A stretch of DNA of 56,367 nucleotides, taken from Alphaproteobacteria bacterium (lineage in GTDB: Bacteria; Pseudomonadota; Alphaproteobacteria; Puniceispirillales; Puniceispirillaceae). The stretch covers positions 5,302 through 61,668 of the forward strand of contig WTJA01000070.1 in the NCBI GenBank assembly GCA_011524995.1. The letters run 5' to 3'. Positions 8,128-17,364 of this stretch are shown here, piece by piece. Below the pieces are notes generated by a model. It was given only the letters and a program-made list of their open reading frames with translations. It had not been told where the DNA came from and did not search any database. Within the stretch, counting starts at the first letter, position 1. Each line of letters opens with the position of its first letter. The position numbers were made by a program, and so were the translations under genes.

Positions 8128-9861
8128 ATGATGCCTCCCTTTTTGAGTAAAAGGAAAAGGGGGGCAATTCGCGCAAGCGCTATGATACGTTTTGGGTTTG
8201 TCACTTTTGGCTTATTGCTATTTGCCTTGCCTCTATTAGGGGGGATGGTAGGCGTTTTACTGCCGGCGTTTGGCTATTTTCCGCCGCTAGGATATGAGGG
8301 GATATCACTTCTACCAGCCGCGCTATTTTGGGCGCATCCTCATGCGCTCACAGCCTTATTTCAGTCTTTATATATCGGGCTGACAGCAACGGCTTTGTCA
8401 GTTGTCTTTGTCTTTTTATGTTTGGCGCTTGAGCAAGAACATCGCGCGGTTCACCATATGATGAAGCTTGTGCGTGTGATGCTTGGCCCGCTCATTGCGT
8501 TGCCACATTCCACCATTGCGATTGCTTTATTATTTCTGTTGGCGCCGTCTGGCTGGCTCGCGCGGCTTATCGCACCCGAAATAACGGGCTGGATGCGGCC
8601 GCCTGCTTTTGGATTTGTGCCTGACCAATCAGGGGGGGTGTTAATCCTCGGCTTGATGGCAAAAGAGATACCCTTTCTGTTATTTGTGGCATTAGCACAA
8701 AGCCAGTCTCTGCCGGTAAAGCGCCTTCTGACTTTGGGCCGCCTTCATGGCTATCATGGGGTAGCAAGCTGGCTATATCTCATTTGGCCGCAGCTCTATC
8801 CCCTCCTGCGATTGCCTCTTTTTGCCGTTCTGGCCTATGCGCTATCTGTGATTGATATGACCTTGATTTTAGGGCCCACCTTACCCCCGCCGCTTGCAGG
8901 CCTCATCTTACAAGGCTTTACCGATCCTGACCTGGCGGCGCGCCTCCCGGCCTCTTTTGCTGCCTTTTTGCAGCTCATCCTCATTATCGCAGGGATGATG
9001 ATATGGGTGGGCGTGGCGAAGCTGTGCCGCCTCTGTTCTATCCTCTTGCGCCATCATCAATGGCGAATGCGATCTATCTCACTGGTCACGCTGCCGCCTC
9101 TTATGATTTTGGGTCTCAGCTTTGTTTTATTGGCGTTGGGGCTGATTGCTATTGGGTTATGGGCCTTTGCAAAATCATGGCCATTTTCTGCCAACTTGCC
9201 GCAAAGCTATGGGCTTCATCTGTGGCGTGATAGTGCCGAATGGGGGCTATTATTTGCACAAAGCTTTGTGATTGCTGTGGCGGCTAGCCTCTCTTCGATT
9301 GGCCTATCTATGCTCTGGTTAGAGGGGCGACACTGGCACAGGCGCTCTTTGTCAGTGATGACCTTGTTGCTGTTTATTCCGTTATTGGTGCCGCAAATCT
9401 CGCTCTTATTCGGCTTACAAGTGGCATTGAGCTATCTATATTTGGATGGCAAATTACTCACAGTGATCTGGCTCCATACGCTTTATTGTCTGCCTTATAG
9501 CTGGTTGGTGTTGGCGCCTGCTTTGGTGCATTTTGATAGACGCTATATTACGCTTGCGCGCAGCTTAGGGTCTGGGCCATGGCGTTGTTTTTGGCGGGTG
9601 AAGTTACCGATGATTGCGCCGTCATTGGCGTCTGCCTTTTCAATTGGCATTGCGGTGTCAGTCGCGCTTTATTTGCCAACGCTTTTTGCAGGGGCAGGAC
9701 GCATTGATACGGTGACAACTGAGGCAGTAACGGCGGCAGCAAATGGCGCAAGAGGCGGTGCCGCGCGGGCAGCCCTCATGCAAATGGCGCTTCCTCTATT
9801 GGGTTTTCTGGCGGTCTCTTTCTTTCTACGGTGGCAGCAAGCGCCTAAAAAACAGGCATAA
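8128..9861 (+). CDS. ynjC: ABC transporter permease, YnjC family (fused double permease)
   Basis: A 577-residue inner-membrane protein with two permease halves in one chain, as in YnjC, FbpB and ThiP. The N-terminal half spans about residues 20-310; a second set of hydrophobic segments runs to the end. The EAA-type coupling loop of the second half is visible as ARSLGSGPWRCFWRVKLPM near residue 480. It starts 3 bases after the ynjB stop, so the two are surely cotranscribed. The ATPase expected to drive it is encoded on the opposite strand at 5137-5775. It is longer than E. coli YnjC. Confidence 0.87.
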   Translation: MMPPFLSKRKRGAIRASAMIRFGFVTFGLLLFALPLLGGMVGVLLPAFGYFPPLGYEGISLLPAALFWAHPHALTALFQSLYIGLTATALSVVFVFLCLALEQEHRAVHHMMKLVRVMLGPLIALPHSTIAIALLFLLAPSGWLARLIAPEITGWMRPPAFGFVPDQSGGVLILGLMAKEIPFLLFVALAQSQSLPVKRLLTLGRLHGYHGVASWLYLIWPQLYPLLRLPLFAVLAYALSVIDMTLILGPTLPPPLAGLILQGFTDPDLAARLPASFAAFLQLILIIAGMMIWVGVAKLCRLCSILLRHHQWRMRSISLVTLPPLMILGLSFVLLALGLIAIGLWAFAKSWPFSANLPQSYGLHLWRDSAEWGLLFAQSFVIAVAASLSSIGLSMLWLEGRHWHRRSLSVMTLLLFIPLLVPQISLLFGLQVALSYLYLDGKLLTVIWLHTLYCLPYSWLVLAPALVHFDRRYITLARSLGSGPWRCFWRVKLPMIAPSLASAFSIGIAVSVALYLPTLFAGAGRIDTVTTEAVTAAANGARGGAARAALMQMALPLLGFLAVSFFLRWQQAPKKQA

Positions 9862-10108
9862 GCGGGCTGTCACATTGGTCTTTGATTTGGACTTGCCAAA
9901 TAATATGACCTTGATGTATACCATCGCCAACTTCGGCAGACGATAAATGGTATCCAACCACGCCGACGGTTTGCCAACCCCTCACTTCGGTGACAGAGGT
10001 TCACGAATTAAAGTAACAAGCGCTACACTCTCATCATACCATCCCGCAGCTTAAAGCTGGTGAGGTTTGTAATGAGATAGATAGCCGCATGATTAGGAGA
10101 TAGACCAC
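9862..10108. other. Intergenic gap with competing inverted repeats, possible structured RNA
   Basis: No gene is seen in these 247 bases. ATACCAT occurs at 9918-9924 and again at 10036-10042, while its complement ATGGTAT lies between them at 9947-9953 and can pair with only one at a time. The first pairing encloses GCC/GGC (9926-9928 with 9935-9937). The second encloses a CACTTCGGTG hairpin with a UUCG loop near 9981-9990, flanked by CCTC and GAGG. A third hairpin, CAGCT-TAA-AGCTG, is at 10047-10059. No known riboswitch core is recognised. Confidence 0.4.
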
Positions 10109-10627
10109 ATGGCACAGCACTCGCTTTCAGCTAAGAAAATCGCAATCATGGTATCAGCTGGCTTTGATGAAGCCCAATTCATCGACATCCAGAAATCAAT
10201 GATGGCAAATAATGGATGGCTAAAAGTGGTGGCAAATAAGCCTGGTCTCGTGAATGGCGCACGTGATGGCATGCTAGGCATGGCTTATCCTGTTGATGCA
10301 ACCATCGCGGAAACGCTTGCGATCGATTATGATGGTTTGGTCATCCCTGGCGGCGAAAAGCATATCGCCACCTTGTCAGAAGAGCCGCATGCCTTGCGCA
10401 TCTTGCGCGCTTTCCTGCGTGAATCAATGCCAGTTCTTTTGATTGAAGAAGCGGCCACAATGCTCGATCATATCGAATCAGATGTGACATCGTCTGATTT
10501 TGATGCGTCGCAAGCTATTGATTGTCAGGCATCAATTGCGCGCGCGCAAAAAGATGCTTCAATGACAACATCTCTTGCAGCCTTGGCAGAAATCATGCAT
10601 AGCCAAGAAGAAGAGCAAGCCGCTTAA
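10109..10627 (+). CDS. DJ-1/PfpI-like protein lacking the nucleophilic cysteine (catalase C-domain-like)
   Basis: 172 residues; AGGAG precedes the ATG by 9 bases. The start KKIAIMVSAGFDEAQFIDIQ and the mid-segment YDGLVIPGGEKH give the flavodoxin-like fold of the DJ-1/PfpI superfamily. At the elbow, where active members have IC(H/A)G, this protein reads LLIEEAATML, with E113 where the cysteine should be. Loss of the cysteine is also seen in the C-terminal domain of large catalases such as KatE, which this protein resembles as a stand-alone unit. A protease, chaperone or glyoxalase activity is therefore doubtful. No catalase gene is in the window. It is followed by a DUF1289 gene. Confidence 0.7.
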   Translation: MAQHSLSAKKIAIMVSAGFDEAQFIDIQKSMMANNGWLKVVANKPGLVNGARDGMLGMAYPVDATIAETLAIDYDGLVIPGGEKHIATLSEEPHALRILRAFLRESMPVLLIEEAATMLDHIESDVTSSDFDASQAIDCQASIARAQKDASMTTSLAALAEIMHSQEEEQAA

Positions 10628-10686
10628 CTTGTCTTATCTCTCTTAGGGATAAGGTCACAATATAACCTAAAGGTGGGGGTAATCAC

Positions 10687-10899
10687 ATGACAGATAAATT
10701 AGCCTCACCTTGCATCAGCATTTGCCAGATTAATCCTACTAATGGTGAATGTGTCGGCTGTTATCGGACGAGATCTGAGATTGCCCGCTGGTCTGCGATG
10801 ACCCCTGATGAACAAAAAACACTATTATCAGAGCTTGGCCAGCGCCGCACTGCGGCAACTGGCATTACAAGACGCCAAACCAGACGACGGTCTGCCTAA
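10687..10899 (+). CDS. DUF1289 family small cysteine protein
   Basis: A 70-residue protein with SPCISICQINPTNGECVGCY near its start: C9, C13, C22 and C25 form a likely metal-binding knuckle. The WSAMTPDEQ segment that follows is the family hallmark. The C-terminus is basic (RRQTRRRSA). The function is unknown; the domain is common in proteobacteria as a stand-alone protein. The ATG at 10687 follows AAGGTGGGGG. It lies 21 bases before the homocysteine methyltransferase gene and is likely cotranscribed with it. Confidence 0.88.
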   Translation: MTDKLASPCISICQINPTNGECVGCYRTRSEIARWSAMTPDEQKTLLSELGQRRTAATGITRRQTRRRSA

Positions 10900-10920
10900 C
10901 ATCACAAAAGGAGCTTTCTC

Positions 10921-11931
10921 ATGACCAGCCTTTCCACTCTTCTTAACGAAAAAGGCTGTGTTCTCGCAGATGGCGCGCTTGGCACAAATCTCTTTGCTAA
11001 AGGGCTTGAAACAGGTGATGCGCCGGAATTATGGAATTGCGACCAGCCTGATAAAATCTCTGAATTACTGCATGAATTCATCGAGGCAGGGGCTGATATT
11101 CTCCTGACAAATAGCTTTGGCGCTAATCGGTTTCGCCTCGCCTTACATCAGGCAGATAGCCGTGTTGCAGAATTAAACGCTGCGGCAGTGCGTTTGGCAA
11201 AAAAGGCTGCAGCAACAAGTGACCGCACCATTTTGGTCGCTGGAGATATCGGGCCAACTGGCGAATTATTCGCCCCGCTAGGCGCCTTAACAAAAGATGA
11301 TGCTGTCGCTGCCTTCACGGAACAAGCGACTGCTTTGGCAGAGACAGGGGCGGATCTGTTATGGATTGAGACCATGTCATCTTTAGAAGAGGTCGAAGCC
11401 GCCATCATTGCGGCAAAAAGCACAGGCTTGCCAGTTGTGACAACGATGACCTTTGATACAGCAGGGCGCACCATGATGGGTATTACCCCAGCTGATTTTG
11501 TGGCCCATACCGCTACGCTAGAGGTAGATGCTGTGGGTGCCAATTGCGGCATTGGTCCAGCGGAATTGCTAGATTCTATCCTTCTGATGGCTGAGACTGA
11601 GACAAGCCAAATTCTCATCGCCAAGGGTAATTGCGGCATCCCATCTTATGTCGAAGGGGAAATTCATTATCACGGCACGCCTGAATTAATGGCGGATTAT
11701 GCGTTATGTGCCCGCGCGGCAGGTGCCCGGATTATTGGGGGATGTTGCGGGACAACACCGGCACATCTAGCGGCGATGCGAGAGGCCCTTGATACGCATG
11801 ATGCGACGCAAGTCATGGACAGGGATATGATCGAAGCAAAGATTGGCAAAGGCTGGGCGAACCTGCCTGATAATGCTGCTGATAGCCCGCCAAAAAGAGC
11901 GCGCTCACGGCGCCGGTCACGCAGCGAATAA
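10921..11931 (+). CDS. bhmT: Betaine-type homocysteine S-methyltransferase
   Basis: 336-residue stand-alone methyltransferase making methionine from homocysteine. The three zinc cysteines are present: C209 in GANCGIGP, and C275-C276 in GGCCGTTP. The N-terminal LADGALGTNLFAKGLE is typical of the family. There is no folate or cobalamin domain, so it is not a full MetH. Betaine or a sulfonium compound is the probable methyl donor; the exact donor is inference. The last 14 residues (PPKRARSRRRSRSE) form an unusual Arg/Ser-rich tail beyond the barrel. The ATG follows AAAGGAG. Confidence 0.87.
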   Translation: MTSLSTLLNEKGCVLADGALGTNLFAKGLETGDAPELWNCDQPDKISELLHEFIEAGADILLTNSFGANRFRLALHQADSRVAELNAAAVRLAKKAAATSDRTILVAGDIGPTGELFAPLGALTKDDAVAAFTEQATALAETGADLLWIETMSSLEEVEAAIIAAKSTGLPVVTTMTFDTAGRTMMGITPADFVAHTATLEVDAVGANCGIGPAELLDSILLMAETETSQILIAKGNCGIPSYVEGEIHYHGTPELMADYALCARAAGARIIGGCCGTTPAHLAAMREALDTHDATQVMDRDMIEAKIGKGWANLPDNAADSPPKRARSRRRSRSE

Positions 11932-12117
11932 TACTGTTGAAATCATAGTCTAAAATAGCTGTGCTATCATCAATTTAAGGCCCAGAAAAACCGCGCTTGC
12001 GCTTTATCTGATTTGATGCATACTGCGCGGCAGAACTATCAGGCTGTCTCTTGCGATGAACAGCCCTTTAAAATAAGTGGTGTGGCAGCGATGCCAACAA
12101 CGAAATGAGGCACAGCA

Positions 12118-13896
12118 ATGACACGCTATCGTACCCATAATTGTAATGAATTGACCAAAGACCATGTTGGCCAGACCGTAAAGCTCGCGGGATGGGTTCA
12201 TCGTAAGCGTGACCATGGTGGTCTTGTCTTTATCGATTTGCGGGATCACTTCGGTCTAACACAATTGGTGATTGATACCGATGATGCCTCTTTCGCGGAT
12301 GTTGAAGCCGTGCGGACTGAATCTGTGATTTCTATCGAAGGCCGCGTCAAAGAGCGCACCGCAGAGACAGTAAATGACAAATTGCCGACCGGCGCGATTG
12401 AGGTGGCTATTCTGTCATTTGAGCTATTATCAGCTGCAGATACTTTGCCGCTTCAGGTTAATTCTGAAGAAGATTCTGGCGAAGAGACACGCTTGCGCTA
12501 TCGTTATCTTGATCTGCGCCGCGCCCGTCCTCATGCCAATATTCTATTGCGCTCGCAAATTATTCAATCGATCCGCAACCGGATGGTCTCACAAGGCTTT
12601 ACCGAATTTCAAACACCAATTTTGACAGCCTCATCACCAGAAGGCGCGCGTGACTTCCTCGTGCCTGCACGGATGCATCCTGGTAAATTCTATGCCTTGC
12701 CGCAGGCGCCTCAGCAGTTCAAACAGCTGATCATGGTATCTGGTTTCGATAAATATTTCCAGATTGCACCATGCTTCAGAGATGAGGATAGCCGTGCGGA
12801 CAGATCACCTGGTGAGTTCTACCAGCTTGATTTGGAAATGAGCTTTGTCGAACAGCAAGATGTGTTTGATGCGGTTGAGCCTGTTATTCGCGGCGTGTTT
12901 GATGAATTTTCATCTCGCAAAGTCGAAGATGAGTTCCCGCATATCACCTATGCTGATGCGATGTTGAAATATGGCTCTGATAAGCCTGATTTGCGGATCC
13001 CCATCGAAATTGCCGATGTGACTGATATTTTCGCAGGTTCTGATTTTGCCATTTTTGCAAAAAATATTGAAAAAGGCGCCGTTGTACGCGCGGTACCAGG
13101 TCCGAAATGTGGGTCACGCTCTGTTGCTGACCGCATGAATAGCTGGGCCCAAGGTGAAGGCGCGCCAGGAATGGGTTATATCATTTGGGGTGAAGATGGC
13201 GAAGCCAGAGGCCCGATTGCCAAAGCGCTCGGTGCTGAGAAGACACAAAGCATGAAAGATCGCCTTGGTCTATCAGATGGCGATGCCGCCTTCTTTGCCT
13301 GTGCCAAAGAATCAGACGCAGCCTCATTAGCCGGTAAAGCCCGTCTTCGCCTCGGCCATGAATATGGTTTGATGGATGAGGATATCTTCAAATTCTGTTG
13401 GATTGTTGATTTCCCAATGTATGAGTTGGATGAGACCACAGGTAAGGTTGAATTCTCGCATAACCCATTCTCTATGCCACAAGGCGGCCTAGAAGCGCTT
13501 GAGACACAAGATCCGCTAACCATCAAAGCATGGCAATATGATCTGGTATGTAACGGGATTGAGTTGTCATCAGGCGCCATTCGAAACCATTTGCCAGAGG
13601 TGATGTATAAAGCCTTTGAAATTGCTGGTTATGACAAATCAGTTGTGGATACAGAATTTGCTGGCATGATCTCTGCCTTCCGCTTTGGCGCCCCGCCACA
13701 TGGTGGCATTGCCCCAGGTATCGACCGTATGGTGATGTTGATTGCTGATGAGCCAAATATCAGAGAGGTCATCCTCTTCCCGATGAATGGTAAGGCCGAA
13801 GATTTGATGATGAATGCGCCATCAGAGGTGTCTGATGCACAATTGGCTGAGTTACATATCCGCCGCGCACTGCCTGTCAAAAAAGCATCTGAGTAA
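12118..13896 (+). CDS. aspS: Aspartyl-tRNA synthetase
   Basis: 592-residue class II synthetase of the bacterial type. The N-terminal OB-fold anticodon domain includes [19 protein letters not shown]. Motif 2 reads [19 protein letters not shown]; motif 3 is in [14 protein letters not shown]. The bacterial GAD insertion lies around residues 285-415. The length rules out the short archaeal form. Whether it also charges tRNA-Asn, as many alphaproteobacterial enzymes do together with GatCAB, cannot be told here. It runs alone and converges on ctaA. Confidence 0.97.
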   Translation: MTRYRTHNCNELTKDHVGQTVKLAGWVHRKRDHGGLVFIDLRDHFGLTQLVIDTDDASFADVEAVRTESVISIEGRVKERTAETVNDKLPTGAIEVAILSFELLSAADTLPLQVNSEEDSGEETRLRYRYLDLRRARPHANILLRSQIIQSIRNRMVSQGFTEFQTPILTASSPEGARDFLVPARMHPGKFYALPQAPQQFKQLIMVSGFDKYFQIAPCFRDEDSRADRSPGEFYQLDLEMSFVEQQDVFDAVEPVIRGVFDEFSSRKVEDEFPHITYADAMLKYGSDKPDLRIPIEIADVTDIFAGSDFAIFAKNIEKGAVVRAVPGPKCGSRSVADRMNSWAQGEGAPGMGYIIWGEDGEARGPIAKALGAEKTQSMKDRLGLSDGDAAFFACAKESDAASLAGKARLRLGHEYGLMDEDIFKFCWIVDFPMYELDETTGKVEFSHNPFSMPQGGLEALETQDPLTIKAWQYDLVCNGIELSSGAIRNHLPEVMYKAFEIAGYDKSVVDTEFAGMISAFRFGAPPHGGIAPGIDRMVMLIADEPNIREVILFPMNGKAEDLMMNAPSEVSDAQLAELHIRRALPVKKASE

Positions 13897-13911
13897 GCGG
13901 ACAAAAATATA

Positions 13912-13937
13912 GCAAGCCAGCAAACAAGCTGGCTTGC
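13912..13937 (-). terminator. Hairpin between the convergent aspS and ctaA genes
   Basis: A perfect 10-bp stem, GCAAGCCAGC (13912-13921) with GCTGGCTTGC (13928-13937), and a 6-base loop. Read on the minus strand it is followed by TATATTTTT, so it suits a rho-independent terminator for ctaA. On the plus strand the T-run is weak, though the stem may still slow aspS transcripts. Confidence 0.75.
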
Positions 13938-13959
13938 CGTCTATAGACAGTCATTATAT

Positions 13960-14982
13960 TTAAGACGCCTTTGGCTGGCTTAGCCCATGCGCAACCCATA
14001 AACACGCGCCAAGCAAGAGCACTGCGCCTAATTGGTGCGCGGCACCCATCCAAACAGGCACGCCATGCAATAATGTCATAATGCCAAGCAAGAATTGGCA
14101 AATCACAATCCCGCCCATAATGTGACCGCGAAGCGCGATGGCAGGCTGCGCCTTGGCGCGGCGCCATAATGTAGCAACCCCTATTACGGCTAATAAGGCA
14201 ATCCATCGATGATGGAATTGCGCGGAGGCTGGATTTTCAAAGGGGTCAGACGCGCCTGCCTCACCATATTCCACGGGCACAAAGCCATCTCCCATAAGAG
14301 GGTATTCATTATATAAGAGGCCAGCATCCATACCAGCCACAAAAGCGCCTGCAATGATGGTGATAGCCACAAGGCCAATCACGCCCAGAACATGGCCAGA
14401 GGGGCGTGCCACTTTGCCGTAAAATAATCCAAAGCTTGTCCATAGCAGCATCGCATAAATCAACAGCGCCATGCTCAGATGTGTGGCGAGGCGATATTGT
14501 GAGACAGCTGGGTTATCAACAAGGCCTGACTTTACCATCCACCAGCCAACAGCGCCTTGAAAGCCGCCAAAGGCCAATAGCACAAGAAAGAGCGGGCCAT
14601 AGCCTTGCGGAATCTGGCGCCTAATCGCGAAATAGATCAGAGGGAGCGCAAAGGCTAATCCTAAGAAGCGTCCCCAAAGGCGATGGAAATACTCCCAGAA
14701 GAAAATAAGCTTAAACTCACCAAGGCTCATGCCATAATTAATATCATTATATTCTGGTGATTGCTGATAGAGCGTAAAGACACGCATCCATTCCTCTTGT
14801 GATAAGGGGGGTAATGTGCCCATCAAGGGGCGCCATTCAACCATGGATAGGCCAGACCCTGTTAGCCTTGTAATGCCGCCAATGAGAACCATCAACGCAA
14901 CCAGGACAGCCATGGTGAATAACCAATAGGCAACCGCTTTATGCGATGTTTGATAAGGCGGGGTCATACTATTTTGCATCAT
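13960..14982 (-). CDS. ctaA: Heme A synthase (CtaA/COX15)
   Basis: 340-residue membrane enzyme that oxidises the C8 methyl of heme O to give heme A for aa3-type cytochrome c oxidase. Eight hydrophobic segments are expected and visible. The LIGGITRLTGSGLSMVEWRP block (residues 37-56) is a hallmark, as are EYFHRLWGRFLG, with a heme histidine, and FHHRWIALLAV and AHQLGAVLLLG in the C-terminal half. The length and the MVEWRP type match the alphaproteobacterial/mitochondrial COX15 class. No oxidase subunits or CtaB are nearby. Confidence 0.94.
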   Translation of the reverse strand: MMQNSMTPPYQTSHKAVAYWLFTMAVLVALMVLIGGITRLTGSGLSMVEWRPLMGTLPPLSQEEWMRVFTLYQQSPEYNDINYGMSLGEFKLIFFWEYFHRLWGRFLGLAFALPLIYFAIRRQIPQGYGPLFLVLLAFGGFQGAVGWWMVKSGLVDNPAVSQYRLATHLSMALLIYAMLLWTSFGLFYGKVARPSGHVLGVIGLVAITIIAGAFVAGMDAGLLYNEYPLMGDGFVPVEYGEAGASDPFENPASAQFHHRWIALLAVIGVATLWRRAKAQPAIALRGHIMGGIVICQFLLGIMTLLHGVPVWMGAAHQLGAVLLLGACLWVAHGLSQPKAS

Positions 14983-15288
14983 CTCTCACACTCACTCATG
15001 TCACAGGAGATTATCGCTCAGTCTTGGCTCTGCTGATAGCATGGTGGGGGCGGGAAGGAAAAGAGACAAGCCGTCGCAGGGGTCATGTTTTTCGTCAGTT
15101 TGAAAATTTTCAGAATTTTTTTTCATCGCTTCCTTGACAGGGGCTGGCGCGATGACCACCTATCCTACATAGCTGTGGGGTAGGCAGGTATCAGGGCATC
15201 CTGACATGACCACCATCTCACATAAGAATAAAGGGTAGGTGAGGTAACAGTCCTCATTCTTTTGTCAAACGGAAATGGAGATTGAAGC
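14983..15288. promoter_or_regulatory. ctaA/groES divergent region with palindrome, candidate heat-shock promoter and inverted repeat
   Basis: These 306 bases hold no gene. TGAAAATTTTCA at 15101-15112 is a perfect 12-bp palindrome followed by a T-run. CTTGAC at 15133-15138 resembles the -35 of RpoH-type promoters, with CCACCTAT at 15156-15163 as a weak -10 (17-base spacer). An inverted repeat begins there: ACCTATCCTAC (15158-15168) pairs with GTAGGCAGGT (15180-15189), leaving a small bulge. No CIRCE sequence (TTAGCACTC-N9-GAGTGCTAA) is seen. The groES ribosome site is GGAGA about 10 bases before its ATG. Confidence 0.4.
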
Positions 15289-15576
15289 ATGAAATTCAGG
15301 CCGCTTCACGACCGCGTTGTTGTTCAGCGCACAGAATCTGAAGAAAAGACAGCTGGCGGGATCATCATCCCAGATACAGCCAAAGAAAAGCCGATGCAGG
15401 GCACAGTGATTGCAGTTGGCGCCGGCGCACGCGATGAGCAAGGCAAAGTCCATGCTCTTGACGTGAAAGAAGGCGACACAGTGCTTTTCGGTAAATGGTC
15501 AGGCACAGAAGTTAAGCTTGATGGCACTGACTATCTGATCATGAAAGAATCAGACATTATGGGTATCGTCGAGTAA
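15289..15576 (+). CDS. groES: Co-chaperonin GroES
   Basis: 95-residue 10-kDa chaperonin that caps GroEL. It opens with [14 protein letters not shown] and carries the mobile loop [18 protein letters not shown] (residues 19-36) that docks on GroEL. The end, [15 protein letters not shown], is typical. groEL follows after 86 bases containing a CTCATC/GATGAG stem (15600-15605 with 15624-15629), so the pair forms one operon, probably heat-regulated from the region upstream. Confidence 0.98.
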   Translation: MKFRPLHDRVVVQRTESEEKTAGGIIIPDTAKEKPMQGTVIAVGAGARDEQGKVHALDVKEGDTVLFGKWSGTEVKLDGTDYLIMKESDIMGIVE

Positions 15577-15644
15577 GACACCCTTTGTCCCTTTTCTACC
15601 TCATCTCTCAATGATGTGCAGATGATGAGTGTGCAATAACCTAA

Positions 15645-17309
<1,665 letters not shown>

Positions 17310-17339
17310 GCTCATCCCCTCATATAGAAGGAATAAGAA

Positions 17340-17364
17340 GGGCGCTTTCGGGCGCCCTTTTTTT
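17340..17364 (+). terminator. Rho-independent terminator of groESL
   Basis: GGGCGC (17340-17345) pairs with GCGCCC (17352-17357) around a 6-base loop, followed by seven Ts at 17358-17364. It ends the groES-groEL transcript. The T-run overlaps the last codon of the convergent helicase gene, whose stop is at 17363-17365. Confidence 0.92.

Noticed and set aside
9862-10108. 4.5S, 6S, tmRNA or RNase P RNA gene in this gap
   Set aside because: The conserved cores (for example GGAAGGAAGCAG of 4.5S, or the RNase P GAGGAAAGTC) are missing, so only a structured gap is reported.
14983-15288. CIRCE operator for groES
   Set aside because: I looked for TTAGCACTC-N9-GAGTGCTAA and found nothing close.
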